A DNA stretch of 64,000 nt from Mesorhizobium sp. Z1-4 (GTDB taxonomy: Bacteria; Pseudomonadota; Alphaproteobacteria; Rhizobiales; Rhizobiaceae): NCBI RefSeq assembly GCF_004000235.1, contig NZ_RCIO01000003.1, forward strand, positions 186,373 through 250,372. The letters are read 5' to 3'. Below are positions 44,367-53,819 of this stretch, in pieces; position 1 is the first letter of the stretch, and every line of letters starts with the position of its first letter. Under the pieces are notes generated by a model that saw only the letters and a list, made by a program, of their open reading frames with translations, was not told the DNA's origin and did no database searches. The position numbers were made by a program, and so were the translations under genes.

Positions 44367-45125
44367 ATGAACAAATACGGCAACAATAGCGGCAATGCCG
44401 CGGAGCGGCTCGACATTCACAATTCGGAGGTTCCGGAAGTGTGTGCGGCGTGTGAAGCACGGCATGGCGGAATTTGTGGCGCGCTCGATCCGCAGCAGCT
44501 TCTGGCGCTTTCCAAATCGTCGTCGCGTCATCGCGTATCGAGCGGAGCGGAGCTTGTCGGCGATGCCGAAGCCGTCGATCATTATTCCAATGTGCTTTCA
44601 GGTGTCGTGAAGCTCACAAAAACGCTGTCGGACGGGCGCCAGCAGATTGTGGGGCTGCAGTTCGCGCCCGACTTTGTGGGGCGGCCGTTTAAAGACGAAA
44701 GCACGCTCAACGCCGAAGCTGCCACCGATGTGTCGGTCTGCTCGTTTCCGAAAGCAGCGCTGGAGCGAATGATCAAGGAGTCTGCGGGGCTGGAGCACAG
44801 GCTTCTGCAGCAGACGCTCAAGGAACTCGACGAGGCGCGCGACTGGATGGTTACGCTTGGGCGCAAATCGGCAGCCGAGAAGGTTGCCAGTCTGCTGCTG
44901 CTGATTGCGCGCAACATCAATCCGTATGCCGATCCCGAAAGCGAAACGGTGGAGTTCGACCTGCCGCTGACGCGGGCCGATATCGCTGATTATCTCGGAT
45001 TGACGATCGAGACGGTGAGCCGGCAGATCACGAAGCTGCGTGCGGACGGTGTCATCGACATCCGCAACAACCGCCACATTACGGTGCCGGACATCGCAAG
45101 GCTGGAAGTGCGGACCGGAGCCTGA
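44367..45125 (+). CDS. fnrN: FnrN-type oxygen-sensing Crp/Fnr regulator
   Basis: 252 residues from ATG 44367 (MNKYGNN); GTG 44349 is an alternative. The N-terminal cysteine cluster EVCAACEARHGGICG (CxxC-x7-C), plus a further Cys in VSVCSFPK, marks a 4Fe-4S oxygen-sensing FNR, not an iron-free FixK. The cNMP-like barrel follows, then the HTH with LTRADIADYLGLTIETVSRQITKLRADG, whose E-xx-SR residues read TTGA half-sites. It should activate the three FNR boxes in this window under low oxygen. Three bases separate it from the convergent hemerythrin gene. Confidence 0.93.
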   Translation: MNKYGNNSGNAAERLDIHNSEVPEVCAACEARHGGICGALDPQQLLALSKSSSRHRVSSGAELVGDAEAVDHYSNVLSGVVKLTKTLSDGRQQIVGLQFAPDFVGRPFKDESTLNAEAATDVSVCSFPKAALERMIKESAGLEHRLLQQTLKELDEARDWMVTLGRKSAAEKVASLLLLIARNINPYADPESETVEFDLPLTRADIADYLGLTIETVSRQITKLRADGVIDIRNNRHITVPDIARLEVRTGA

Positions 45126-45128
45126 GGC

Positions 45129-45632
45129 CTAACGGTATGCCGCCCTGATCGCCGGGAGCACATGTTCGCGCTCGAAGGCGACATGGCGACGAACGCTTTC
45201 GAAAAAGGCGCGCAACATATAGCCGAAGGCTTCGGCGTTCTTCACCTCGCCGCCGCGCGCCGCGGCCAGAAGGGCTTCGGTCAGCTCGTCGGCGTAACAC
45301 TCATCCTCGAAATGCTCGGCCCGGAGCCGCGTCAGTACGGACGGCTCCGCACCCTCTGCCAGAACCGATTCGTATGCCGGAAAAATCACCTGCTCCTCAT
45401 AGAGGTGGGTGCTTCGAACCAGGGGGACAAGCACCGATGCGATCTGGAGGCAGCGCGCTCTATCGATGTTTTCGGGAAGCGAGTCGGCTATTTCCTCGAG
45501 GATGTCGCACAGGCGGATCTTCTCCTGCAGCACGCGTTCCATAGTTGCGGTGGAGACGGGGCCGTTTTCGGGCCCGCGCTCTTCACCCTGCGCGGCAAAA
45601 TGCGTAATCGATGAAATGGAATTCGGCGTCAC
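45129..45632 (-). CDS. Hemerythrin HHE-domain protein
   Basis: 167 residues from GTG 45632 (MTPNSISSITHF), with CGGAG upstream. Starting at the ATG 45770 would put the FNR box inside the coding region and is less likely. The di-iron histidine/glutamate pattern fits hemerythrin: VRSTHLYEEQVIFPAYE, LRAEHFEDECYADEL and RRHVAFEREHVLPAI. It may bind oxygen or NO, or relate to iron-cluster repair. It diverges from ccoN across an FNR box, suggesting low-oxygen induction. Confidence 0.88.
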   Translation of the reverse strand: MTPNSISSITHFAAQGEERGPENGPVSTATMERVLQEKIRLCDILEEIADSLPENIDRARCLQIASVLVPLVRSTHLYEEQVIFPAYESVLAEGAEPSVLTRLRAEHFEDECYADELTEALLAAARGGEVKNAEAFGYMLRAFFESVRRHVAFEREHVLPAIRAAYR

Positions 45633-45687
45633 CGCAATCTCCGACTGGCTGGCCGGCGCAGATTGTGGGAGGACGGCCTGTACGGCT

Positions 45688-45701
45688 TTGACATAAATCA
45701 A
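45688..45701. promoter_or_regulatory. FNR/FixK box upstream of ccoN
   Basis: TTGACATAAATCAA lies 89 bp before the ccoN ATG and 55 bp from the hemerythrin GTG. It is well placed to activate ccoNOQP, and possibly the divergent hemerythrin gene. Confidence 0.9.
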
Positions 45702-45790
45702 GGCAATCCTTGTCCGGACATCGGATTGGGTGCCTGACGATCCGGGTCGGGATGGCCCGATACGCAACATTGCCTTTCGGGGGTCAGATA

Positions 45791-47407
45791 ATGAAATACG
45801 GGCCAGAAACGATTGGCGTCAGCCTGGCGGCATTCCTCGCCCTGCTTGGCGCTGCATTTTCGGGCGACGATCTGTTTGCCGCGCATATGTGGGTGGCGTT
45901 TTTCACGCTTGCCGCCGGTGCGATTCTGCTGCTTCGCCAGGTCAGTTTCGCGCCTGCCGGGGGAAAGACCGAAGACGAAAACGGCTATATGGACGGGCCC
46001 GTACGGTACGGCACAATCGCCACCGTATTCTGGGGCGTGGTCGGATTTCTCGTCGGGATCGTCGTAGCTCTGCAGCTGGCATATCCCGACCTCAATATCG
46101 AACCGTGGTTCAATTTCGGCCGTATGCGGCCGCTTCATACCTCGGCCGTGATCTTCGCCTTTGGCGGCAACGCCCTGATCGCCACCTCGTTCTACGTCGT
46201 CCAGCGTACATCGCGGGCGCGGCTCTGGGGCGGCAATCTCGCCTGGTTCGTGTTCTGGGGTTACCAGTTCTTCATCATCATGGCGGCGACCGGCTACCTG
46301 CTCGGCATCACGGACAGCCGTGAATATGCCGAACCCGAATGGTATGTCGATCTGTTCCTCACCGTCGTGTGGGTGGCATATCTGCTTGTGTTCCTCGGCA
46401 CGATCCTGATCCGCAAGGAACCTCATATCTACGTCGCCAACTGGTTCTATCTCTCTTTCATCGTGACCATCGCGATGCTGCATGTGGTGAACAATCTGGC
46501 GGTACCGGTCGGCTTTCTGGACGCGAAGAGCTACTCGCTGTTCGCCGGGGTGCAGGATGCACTGACGCAATGGTGGTACGGCCATAACGCGGTGGGCTTT
46601 TTCCTGACCGCCGGTTTCCTGGGCATGATGTATTATTTCGTGCCCAAGCAGGCGGAACGGCCGGTCTATTCCTACCGGCTGTCGATCGTGCATTTCTGGT
46701 CGCTGATCTTCCTCTATATCTGGGCGGGTCCGCACCATCTGCACTACACGGCGCTTCCGGACTGGGCGCAGACGCTGGGCATGGTGTTTTCGATCATGCT
46801 GTGGATGCCTTCCTGGGGCGGCATGATCAACGGCCTGATGACGCTGTCGGGCGCCTGGGACAAGCTGCGCACCGATCCGATCATCCGCATGATGGTGATG
46901 GCGATCGCTTTCTACGGCATGTCGACCTTCGAAGGTCCGGTCATGTCGATCAAGGCGGTGAACTCGCTCAGCCACTACACCGACTGGACCATCGGCCATG
47001 TGCATTCCGGCGCGCTCGGCTGGGTCGGCATGATCTCTTTCGGCGCGATCTACTTCCTGGTGCCGAAGCTGTGGAACCGCGAGCGGCTCTATTCGCTGCG
47101 GCTGGTCACCTGGCACTTCTGGCTCGCGACACTCGGTATCGTCGTCTACGCGGCGGTGATGTGGGTGTCGGGAATCCAGCAGGGCCTGATGTGGCGCGAA
47201 TATGACGATCAGGGTTTCCTTGTCTACTCCTTCGCGGAGTCGGTCGCAGCCATGCATCCCTACTATGTGATGCGGGTCTTGGGCGGCGTGCTTTACCTGA
47301 TCGGAGCGCTGATCATGGCCTACAACATCACAATGACCATCCTCGGCTACAGCCGCGAGGAACAACCGATCGGCCAAGCGGCGCCCGCCGCGCAGCCCGC
47401 CGAATAG
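45791..47407 (+). CDS. ccoN: Cytochrome c oxidase cbb3-type, subunit I
   Basis: 538 residues, twelve transmembrane helices. It is the catalytic subunit of the high-affinity oxidase, carrying haem b, haem b3 and CuB. Ligand segments visible are [15 protein letters not shown] (haem b His), [15 protein letters not shown] (CuB His), [15 protein letters not shown] (CuB His-His) and [11 protein letters not shown] (haem b and b3 His). ATG 45791 gives the family N-terminus MKYGPETIG; the longer frame from 45710 overlaps the control region. It is the first gene of the ccoNOQP operon. Confidence 0.97.
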   Translation: MKYGPETIGVSLAAFLALLGAAFSGDDLFAAHMWVAFFTLAAGAILLLRQVSFAPAGGKTEDENGYMDGPVRYGTIATVFWGVVGFLVGIVVALQLAYPDLNIEPWFNFGRMRPLHTSAVIFAFGGNALIATSFYVVQRTSRARLWGGNLAWFVFWGYQFFIIMAATGYLLGITDSREYAEPEWYVDLFLTVVWVAYLLVFLGTILIRKEPHIYVANWFYLSFIVTIAMLHVVNNLAVPVGFLDAKSYSLFAGVQDALTQWWYGHNAVGFFLTAGFLGMMYYFVPKQAERPVYSYRLSIVHFWSLIFLYIWAGPHHLHYTALPDWAQTLGMVFSIMLWMPSWGGMINGLMTLSGAWDKLRTDPIIRMMVMAIAFYGMSTFEGPVMSIKAVNSLSHYTDWTIGHVHSGALGWVGMISFGAIYFLVPKLWNRERLYSLRLVTWHFWLATLGIVVYAAVMWVSGIQQGLMWREYDDQGFLVYSFAESVAAMHPYYVMRVLGGVLYLIGALIMAYNITMTILGYSREEQPIGQAAPAAQPAE

Positions 47408-47418
47408 GAGCCTGACTC

Positions 47419-48150
47419 ATGGGTATCATGGACAAACATGCGGCTATCGAGCGCAACGCCACGCTGCTCCTGGCGGGCTCACTCGTGGTCGTTTCCATCG
47501 GCGGCATCGTTGAGATCGCGCCACTCTTTTATCTGGAAAACACCATAGAGAAGGTGGAGGGGATGCGTCCCTATTCGCCGCTCGAACTGGCCGGCCGCAA
47601 CATCTACATCCGCGAAGGTTGTTATGTGTGCCACAGCCAGATGATCCGGCCGTTCCGCGACGAGGTGGAGCGTTACGGACACTACAGCCTTGCGGCGGAG
47701 TCGATGTACGACCATCCGTTCCAGTGGGGGTCGAAACGGACGGGGCCGGATCTCGCCCGCGTCGGTGACCGTTACTCCAACGACTGGCATGTTCAGCATC
47801 TTATCGAGCCGCGCTCGGTGGTGCCGGAATCGATCATGCCCAGCTACGCCTTCCTGGCCAGTTCGCCTCTGGAGACCGACGACATTTCGGCACATCTGGT
47901 GGCGAACCAGCGTGTCGGTGTGCCGTACACCGAGGAGATGGTGGAAAACGCGAAGGCCGACCTGCTCGCACAGGCCGACCCGGACGCCGACTGGTCGGGT
48001 GTCGAGATGCGTTATCCGAAGGCCAAGTTCGGCGATTTCGACGGCGACCCGAATGCGCTCACCGAGATGGATGCGCTTGTCGCTTATCTGCAGATGCTCG
48101 GCACTCTGGTCGATTTCTCGACCTATGACGAAACCGCTGCTCAGCGCTGA
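47419..48150 (+). CDS. ccoO: Cytochrome c oxidase cbb3-type, subunit II (mono-haem)
   Basis: 243 residues. One N-terminal membrane anchor (about 15-38) is followed by the periplasmic haem c domain with CYVCH. The axial Met is probably in the later PSYAFL or MPSYA segment. [27 protein letters not shown]-like context is typical. It passes electrons from CcoP to CcoN. It lies 11 bp after ccoN. Confidence 0.97.
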   Translation: MGIMDKHAAIERNATLLLAGSLVVVSIGGIVEIAPLFYLENTIEKVEGMRPYSPLELAGRNIYIREGCYVCHSQMIRPFRDEVERYGHYSLAAESMYDHPFQWGSKRTGPDLARVGDRYSNDWHVQHLIEPRSVVPESIMPSYAFLASSPLETDDISAHLVANQRVGVPYTEEMVENAKADLLAQADPDADWSGVEMRYPKAKFGDFDGDPNALTEMDALVAYLQMLGTLVDFSTYDETAAQR

Positions 48151-48160
48151 GGAGGCGGAC

Positions 48161-48310
48161 ATGGACTATCACACCATGCGCGAATTCGCGGACAGCTGGA
48201 TGCTCCTCGCAATGACCGTGTTTTTCATCGGCGTCGTGATTTTCGCATTCCGCCCGGGCAGCAAAAAGCACGCCGACAACGCGGCGCAGATTCCTCTCAA
48301 GGACGACTGA
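48161..48310 (+). CDS. ccoQ: Cytochrome c oxidase cbb3-type, subunit CcoQ
   Basis: 49 residues, MDYHTMREFADSWMLLAMTV onward, with one transmembrane helix (about 12-31) and a charged tail. CcoQ stabilises the CcoN-CcoO-CcoP complex. ATG 48161 has GGAGG seven bases upstream. Its start lies 10 bp after ccoO and its stop one base before ccoP. Confidence 0.94.
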   Translation: MDYHTMREFADSWMLLAMTVFFIGVVIFAFRPGSKKHADNAAQIPLKDD

Positions 48311-48311
48311 C

Positions 48312-49175
48312 ATGAGCGAAAAGCACATTGACGACATCACAGGTGTGGAAACCACCGGTCATGTCTGGGACGGCATTCGCGAACTCAACAACCCACTGCC
48401 CCGGTGGTGGTTGTGGACCTTCTACCTCACCGTCATCTGGTCGATCGGCTATACGATCGCCTATCCGGCGTGGCCGCTCATCTCATCTGCCACGACCGGC
48501 GTCCTGGGCTATTCAAGCCGCGCCGAACTCAGCAAGGAACTGAGTGCCGTGGAGGCAGGGCGGGCGGATATGGTCGCGGCGGTGGCAGAAATGTCGCCCG
48601 CAGAGATACTTGCGGATGAGGAATTGCGCCGCTTCGCCGCGGCGGCGGGCGAAGCAGCCTATAAGGTGAATTGCTCGCAATGCCATGGTTCCGGCGCACA
48701 AGGCGCCGCAGGCTACCCCAATCTCAATGACGACGATTGGCTCTGGGGCGGCGATATCGACGCAATCTACCAGACGATTGCGCATGGCGTGCGTTTCGAC
48801 GGTGACGACGACACCCGGTTTTCGGAGATGCCGGCGTTCGGTGACATTCTGTCGGGCGAGGACGTCAATCGGGTGGCCGCTTATGTCTATTCACTGACCG
48901 GCGATCCTTCGGACGCTGCCGAAGCGGAAGCCGGCTCGGCCATCTATGCCGACAATTGCGCGGCCTGCCATGGCGACGGCGGCGAGGGCATGACCGAATT
49001 CGGCGCCCCCAATCTCGCCGATGCGATCTGGTTCTACGGTTCCGACGAGAAAGCGATCGCGGCGCAGATCAAAAATCCGGCACACGGCGTGATGCCTGCA
49101 TGGCAGGGGCGTCTAGGCGATGTCACCGTCAAGCAACTCGCCGTCTACGTCCATTCGCTCGGCGGAGGTGAATAG
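48312..49175 (+). CDS. ccoP: Cytochrome c oxidase cbb3-type, subunit III (di-haem)
   Basis: 287 residues. An N-terminal transmembrane helix (about 32-54) precedes two haem c domains with CSQCH and CAACH. WDGIRELNNPLPRWWLWTFY is the conserved membrane-entry segment. It accepts electrons from soluble cytochrome c. It ends the ccoNOQP operon before a strong hairpin at 49218. Confidence 0.97.
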   Translation: MSEKHIDDITGVETTGHVWDGIRELNNPLPRWWLWTFYLTVIWSIGYTIAYPAWPLISSATTGVLGYSSRAELSKELSAVEAGRADMVAAVAEMSPAEILADEELRRFAAAAGEAAYKVNCSQCHGSGAQGAAGYPNLNDDDWLWGGDIDAIYQTIAHGVRFDGDDDTRFSEMPAFGDILSGEDVNRVAAYVYSLTGDPSDAAEAEAGSAIYADNCAACHGDGGEGMTEFGAPNLADAIWFYGSDEKAIAAQIKNPAHGVMPAWQGRLGDVTVKQLAVYVHSLGGGE

Positions 49176-49217
49176 TCTCGGGGGGGATTATTCGCGATGA
49201 CACTACGCCGTAGCGCA

Positions 49218-49244
49218 CAGGGCCCGGTGGCGCGCCGGGCCCTG
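49218..49244 (+). terminator. Hairpin at the end of ccoNOQP
   Basis: CAGGGCCCGG (49218-49227) pairs perfectly with CCGGGCCCTG (49235-49244) around a 7-nt loop. Only TT follows directly, so termination may be partial. It separates ccoNOQP from the separately promoted ccoGHIS. Confidence 0.65.
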
Positions 49245-49256
49245 TTCCATTGCAGA

Positions 49257-49270
49257 TTGACATTGATCAA
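49257..49270 (+). promoter_or_regulatory. FNR/FixK box upstream of ccoGHIS
   Basis: TTGACATTGATCAA lies 79 bp before the ccoG ATG. It overlaps a perfect 16-bp palindrome, GACATTGATCAATGTC (49259-49274). It gives the ccoGHIS operon its own low-oxygen promoter. Confidence 0.88.
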
Positions 49271-49349
49271 TGTCTACCCATGCAGCCGCGCTATTGATAT
49301 GTGAACGCAGTCCGGCCTCCCGCGGTCTGCTACGCGCCAGGACATATCG

Positions 49350-50903
49350 ATGCTAGACCAGAACGAAGTCGAAAGACTTGAAGCCGAGGCGGTCAATGCC
49401 GCCGCGGTGCGGCAGCCGCTCTACGCGCCGCGCAAGAAGATCTTCCCCAAGCGTGCCAGCGGCAACTTCCGCCGCTTCAAGTGGGTCGTGATGGCGATCA
49501 CGCTCGGCATCTACTACCTCACACCGTGGATACGCTGGGACCGCGGAGAGTTTGCTCCGGATCAGGCGGTTCTGGTCGATCTGGCCAACCGGCGCTTCTA
49601 CTTCTTCTTCATCGAGATCTGGCCGCAGGAGTTCTTCTATGTCGCCGGTCTTCTGGTGATGGCCGGCCTCGGATTGTTTCTGGTTACCTCGACGGTCGGA
49701 CGCGCCTGGTGCGGTTACACCTGTCCGCAGACGGTGTGGGTCGATCTTTTCCTCGTCGTCGAGCGCGCCATCGAGGGCGACCGCAATGCGCGGATCAAGC
49801 TGGACAATGCATCCTGGAGTGCTGGCAAGCTGGCCAAACGTGTCGTCAAGCACACGACGTGGCTGGCGATCGCCGTCGCGACGGGTGGCGCCTGGATTTT
49901 CTATTTCGCAGATGCCCCGACACTGCTTGTGGATTTCGTGACCGGGCACGCGGTGCCGGAGGCCTATATCACCGTCGCCGTTCTCACCGCGACGACATAT
50001 GTTTTCGGCGGGCTGATGCGCGAGCAGGTGTGCACCTATATGTGCCCATGGCCGCGCATTCAGGCTGCCATGCTCGACGAGAATTCGCTGACAGTCACTT
50101 ACAATGACTGGCGCGGAGAGCCACGCAGCCGGCACGCCAAAAAGGCGGCGGCCGAAGGCAAGATCATTGGCGATTGCGTGGACTGCAACGCCTGCGTTGC
50201 CGTTTGCCCCATGGGCATCGACATTCGCGACGGGCAGCAACTGGAGTGCATTACCTGTGCTTTGTGTATCGATGCGTGCGACAATGTCATGGACAAGATC
50301 GGCAAGGAGCGGGGGCTGATCTCCTACGCCACCCTGTCCGACTACAATGCCAACATGGCGATCGCGACGGACGGCGGCGCGGCGGCAATCTCACCCGACC
50401 GGGTGCGCAACGATGATGGCTCGCTGGTCGGAACGATCGCGCACTTTCATGTGCGCAAGATCTTCCGGCCGCGCACGTTTGTCTATTTCGGCGCGTGGGC
50501 AGCGGTTGGCCTGGTCATGCTTTATGCACTGCTCGTACGCGACCGCATCGACATCAATGTCCTGCATGACCGCAATCCGCAATTCGTTCTTCTGTCCGAC
50601 GGTTCGATCCGCAACGGTTATACGGTCAAGCTGCTGAATATGGTTCCGCAACAGCGTATATTCACGCTCGAACTCGATGGCCTGCCCGGCGGCTACATGA
50701 CCATCGCCGAAACGGGCGCGCCGGAATCGCGCGTCGCCACGGTGGGTGTGGAGCCCGACAGGCTGCGGACGCTGAAAGTGTTCGTGAGGCTGCCGGCAGA
50801 AGCCGCGGCACAGGGTAACCAGGATTTCAGCTTCGTGGTCAAGGACACCGGCAGCAGCGAGACCGACCGCTACGAAGCGACGTTTGTGACACCGGAGAAC
50901 TAG
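49350..50903 (+). CDS. ccoG: Cytochrome c oxidase accessory protein CcoG (polyferredoxin-like)
   Basis: 517 residues with about five transmembrane helices. Ferredoxin-type clusters are seen in GDCVDCNACVAVCPMGIDIRDG and LECITCALCIDACD. Earlier CGYTCPQTVWVD and CTYMCPWPRIQ are conserved membrane-proximal motifs. The C-terminal Ig-like periplasmic domain is present. CcoG (FixG/RdxA) probably reduces copper for delivery to CuB. It starts at ATG 49350 and is the first gene of ccoGHIS. Confidence 0.95.
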   Translation: MLDQNEVERLEAEAVNAAAVRQPLYAPRKKIFPKRASGNFRRFKWVVMAITLGIYYLTPWIRWDRGEFAPDQAVLVDLANRRFYFFFIEIWPQEFFYVAGLLVMAGLGLFLVTSTVGRAWCGYTCPQTVWVDLFLVVERAIEGDRNARIKLDNASWSAGKLAKRVVKHTTWLAIAVATGGAWIFYFADAPTLLVDFVTGHAVPEAYITVAVLTATTYVFGGLMREQVCTYMCPWPRIQAAMLDENSLTVTYNDWRGEPRSRHAKKAAAEGKIIGDCVDCNACVAVCPMGIDIRDGQQLECITCALCIDACDNVMDKIGKERGLISYATLSDYNANMAIATDGGAAAISPDRVRNDDGSLVGTIAHFHVRKIFRPRTFVYFGAWAAVGLVMLYALLVRDRIDINVLHDRNPQFVLLSDGSIRNGYTVKLLNMVPQQRIFTLELDGLPGGYMTIAETGAPESRVATVGVEPDRLRTLKVFVRLPAEAAAQGNQDFSFVVKDTGSSETDRYEATFVTPEN

Positions 50904-50905
50904 AC

Positions 50906-51403
50906 ATGGCTTTCCAACGGCAAGGCAAGGGTGAGTTCACCGGCAAACACATGCTGATCATCATGGTGTCGTTTTTCGCCGTGGTGATCACCGCCAATGT
51001 CACGATGGCTGTTTTCGCCGGCAAAAGCTGGTCCGGGCTTGTGGTCAAGAACTCCTACGTCGCCAGCCAGCAATTCAACGAAAATGTCGCCGAAGCGGAG
51101 GCGCAGGCAGCATTGGGCTGGCAGCCCAGCCTTGCTCTTTCAGGCGGCCAGCTCCGTTACGAGATGACAGACGGCAACGGCAAGCGCATCGCTTTGAACG
51201 CCGTGACCGCCAACTTCAAGCGGCCGGTGTCCACATCCGAGGACACCAGCGTCACCTTCGAAAAGGCCGCCGACGGGTCGTTCACAGCGCCATCCGCGCT
51301 GAGAGATGGGTTGTGGATCGCGGAAATACACGCCGAGGCCGGGCTTGAGCGCCCCTATCGCGACACCCGGCGCATCGTGATCTCGGGCGGAGCCCTGAAA
51401 TGA
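50906..51403 (+). CDS. ccoH: cbb3 oxidase assembly protein CcoH (FixH)
   Basis: 165 residues with one N-terminal membrane helix (FTGKHMLIIMVSFFAVVITANVTMAVFAG) and a periplasmic FixH domain that begins SWSGLVVKNSYVASQQFNE. It is needed for stable assembly of the oxidase. It starts two bases after the ccoG stop and overlaps ccoI by four bases. Confidence 0.95.
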   Translation: MAFQRQGKGEFTGKHMLIIMVSFFAVVITANVTMAVFAGKSWSGLVVKNSYVASQQFNENVAEAEAQAALGWQPSLALSGGQLRYEMTDGNGKRIALNAVTANFKRPVSTSEDTSVTFEKAADGSFTAPSALRDGLWIAEIHAEAGLERPYRDTRRIVISGGALK

Positions 51404-53655
51404 GCTGCTGCGCGCCCGGGGCCGAAGACGGCGCTGGCGCTGCGACAGGCACGGCGCTTTCGGCCGAGGAGATCAGGTTCGCCAGCCGGCCCCTCGGCGA
51501 CGGTCTGTTACAAACCGACCTCGCGGTGCCGACAGTGCATTGCGGCGCGTGCATCAGCACCGTCGAGAAGGCGCTTGGCCGGCTGGACGGCGTCAAAAGC
51601 GCGCGTGTGAACCTTTCAGGCAAACGGGTTGCGATCATCTGGCGCGAGGGCAAGGTGCCGCCTTTCACCACCACGCTGGAGGCGGCGGGTTACCCGTCGC
51701 ATCTCTACATGCCCGGCGCCGATGAGCGCGATACCGTGCTCGGCGAGCTGATCCGCGCCGTCGCGGTGGCGGGCTTTGCTGCCGGCAACATCATGCTCCT
51801 TTCGGTTTCGGTGTGGAGCGGCGCGGATGGCGCAACACGCGATCTGTTCCACTGGATTTCGGCGCTGATCGCCCTGCCTGCGCTCGCCTATGCGGGCCGC
51901 ATTTTCTACATCTCGGCCTGGCACGCGCTGCGCCATGGCCGCATGAACATGGACGTCCCGATCGCCATCGGGGTATCGCTCGCCTATGGGCTGAGCTTCT
52001 ACGAAACGCTCAATCACGGCGCGCACGCCTATTTCGATGCGGCGGTGATGCTTTTGTTCTTCCTGCTTATCGGCCGCACGCTTGATCATGTGATGCGCGA
52101 ACGCGCGCGCTCGGCCGTGGCCGGTCTGGCAAAGCTGACGCCGTCGGGTGCGATGGTGCGCGACGATGACGGGTCGCGCCGATATCTGCCTCTGGCCGAG
52201 ATCGAGCCCGGAATGTCAGTGCTGGTGGCGGCCGGCGAACGCGTGCCGGTCGACGGCAGAATCGCGGAAGGCGAAACTGAGTTCGATCGTGCGGTAGTGA
52301 CCGGCGAAAGCGCGCCGCAGCGGGCGGCTGTGGGCGATGAGGTGCAGGCCGGTGTGCTCAATCTCGGACGTCCGGTCACCGTGCGGGCTTCCGCGGCTGC
52401 CAAAGATTCTTTCCTCGCCGAGATGGTGCGCATGATGGAAGCCGCCGAAGGCGGGCGCGCGCGCTACCGGCGCATCGCCGACCGTGCATCTTCCATGTAT
52501 GCGCCGGTGGTGCATCTTGCGGCATTTCTGACCTTTCTGGGCTGGATGGCCGCAACGGGCGACTGGCACCGGGCGATCACCGTCGCGATCGCGGTTCTCA
52601 TCATCACCTGTCCTTGCGCGCTCGGGCTTGCGGTACCGATCGTGCAGGTGGTTGCGGCGCGGCGCCTGTTCGAGCAGGGCATCATGGTGCGCGACGGGTC
52701 CGCGCTGGAACGACTTGCGGCTGCCGACCGTGCGGTCTTCGACAAGACAGGCACACTGACAACCGGAGACCCGGTGCTGAGCAATGCCGAGGACATTGCC
52801 GCCGCCGATCTTGGCATCGCTGCCGAACTCGCCTCATACAGCCGGCATCCATATTCGCGCGCCATCGAGGCCGCGGTTCAAGTTCACGGCCATCGGTTCC
52901 GTGACGTAGAAGAGGTGCCCGGGTCCGGCATCGAAGGATTTGACGGCGTTTCCAGGTGGCGACTCGGCCGCGCGGCCTGGGCACTCGATGGCGACGGCAG
53001 CGGTCAATCGGGCACGGTTCTGGCGCGCGATGGCAAGCTGGTGGCCGCATTCCGGTTTGCCGAACGGCTGCGGCCTGGAGCGGCGGAAGCTGTTGCCTGG
53101 CTCGGTCGCCACGGTGTCGATGTCGAGCTCCTGTCCGGAGACAGGGCCGGCGCTGTCGACGCGATTGCCGATCAACTGGCAATTTCAGCGCGCCGGGCGG
53201 AAATGCTTCCTGCCGACAAAACCGAACGTCTGGCCGAACTGGCGGGTGAGGGGCACCAAACGCTCATGGTCGGCGACGGGCTGAACGATGCGCCGGCATT
53301 GGCGGCCGCGCATGTTTCCATGGCACCGGCAACTGCAGCCGACGTCGGGCGAAGCGCGGCTGATTTCGTGTTTCTGCGCGGCAGCCTCGACGCGGTGCCT
53401 GCCGCGGTGAAGACTGCGCGGCGGGCAGGTACCCTCATTCGACAGAATTTCGCGCTGGCCATCGGCTATAATGTGATTGCGGTGCCGGTCGCGATTTTCG
53501 GCTATGTGACGCCGCTGATCGCTGCGGTTGCCATGTCGCTGTCCTCGATCATCGTGATTGCCAACGCCATGCGGCTCACGCTCAAACGCGAGGTGCCTCA
53601 AACGTCCAATGACCGCATTGAGCGGGTTGGCGCGGGAGTGGCGAAAGCGGCATGA
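51400..53655 (+). CDS. ccoI: Copper-exporting P1B-ATPase for cbb3 assembly (FixI/CopA2 type)
   Basis: 751 residues. The N-terminal heavy-metal domain has the VHCGACISTVEKAL motif. P-type motifs are VTGESAPQR (actuator), [12 protein letters not shown] (CPC metal site), DKTGTLTTGD (phosphorylation), YSRHPYSRAIE (HP) and VGDGLNDAPAL (hinge). The N-terminus CCAPG is typical of FixI. It exports Cu(I) slowly to the periplasm for the oxidase, distinct from the detoxifying CopA encoded downstream. It is translationally coupled to ccoH and ccoS. Confidence 0.95.
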   Translation: MSCCAPGAEDGAGAATGTALSAEEIRFASRPLGDGLLQTDLAVPTVHCGACISTVEKALGRLDGVKSARVNLSGKRVAIIWREGKVPPFTTTLEAAGYPSHLYMPGADERDTVLGELIRAVAVAGFAAGNIMLLSVSVWSGADGATRDLFHWISALIALPALAYAGRIFYISAWHALRHGRMNMDVPIAIGVSLAYGLSFYETLNHGAHAYFDAAVMLLFFLLIGRTLDHVMRERARSAVAGLAKLTPSGAMVRDDDGSRRYLPLAEIEPGMSVLVAAGERVPVDGRIAEGETEFDRAVVTGESAPQRAAVGDEVQAGVLNLGRPVTVRASAAAKDSFLAEMVRMMEAAEGGRARYRRIADRASSMYAPVVHLAAFLTFLGWMAATGDWHRAITVAIAVLIITCPCALGLAVPIVQVVAARRLFEQGIMVRDGSALERLAAADRAVFDKTGTLTTGDPVLSNAEDIAAADLGIAAELASYSRHPYSRAIEAAVQVHGHRFRDVEEVPGSGIEGFDGVSRWRLGRAAWALDGDGSGQSGTVLARDGKLVAAFRFAERLRPGAAEAVAWLGRHGVDVELLSGDRAGAVDAIADQLAISARRAEMLPADKTERLAELAGEGHQTLMVGDGLNDAPALAAAHVSMAPATAADVGRSAADFVFLRGSLDAVPAAVKTARRAGTLIRQNFALAIGYNVIAVPVAIFGYVTPLIAAVAMSLSSIIVIANAMRLTLKREVPQTSNDRIERVGAGVAKAA

Positions 53656-53807
53656 CGAACCTTGTCGTTCTGATCCCGATCGCATTGCTGCTCGGCGCGG
53701 TAGGGCTGGCAGCGTTTCTCTGGTCGCTTAAGAGCGGCCAGTATGACGATCTCGACGGCGCGGCGGAACGCATCCTGTCGGACGATGACGAGCCCGATCA
53801 CAAATAG
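53652..53807 (+). CDS. ccoS: cbb3 oxidase maturation protein CcoS (FixS)
   Basis: 51 residues beginning MTNLVVLIPIALLLGAVGL. It has one transmembrane helix (about 5-25), then FLWSLKSGQYDDLDGAAERIL, the conserved FixS signature. CcoS is required for inserting haem b and copper in CcoN. ATG 53652 overlaps the ccoI stop (ATGA). It is the last gene of ccoGHIS. Confidence 0.96.
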   Translation: MTNLVVLIPIALLLGAVGLAAFLWSLKSGQYDDLDGAAERILSDDDEPDHK

Positions 53808-53819
53808 CGGCCAATGCTC

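Noticed and set aside
45698-47377. 559-codon open frame antisense to ccoN
   Set aside because: It mirrors ccoN codon by codon, is rich in His, Arg, Gln and Asp as expected from a GC-rich antisense shadow, and has no motif. ccoN itself has all haem and copper ligands.
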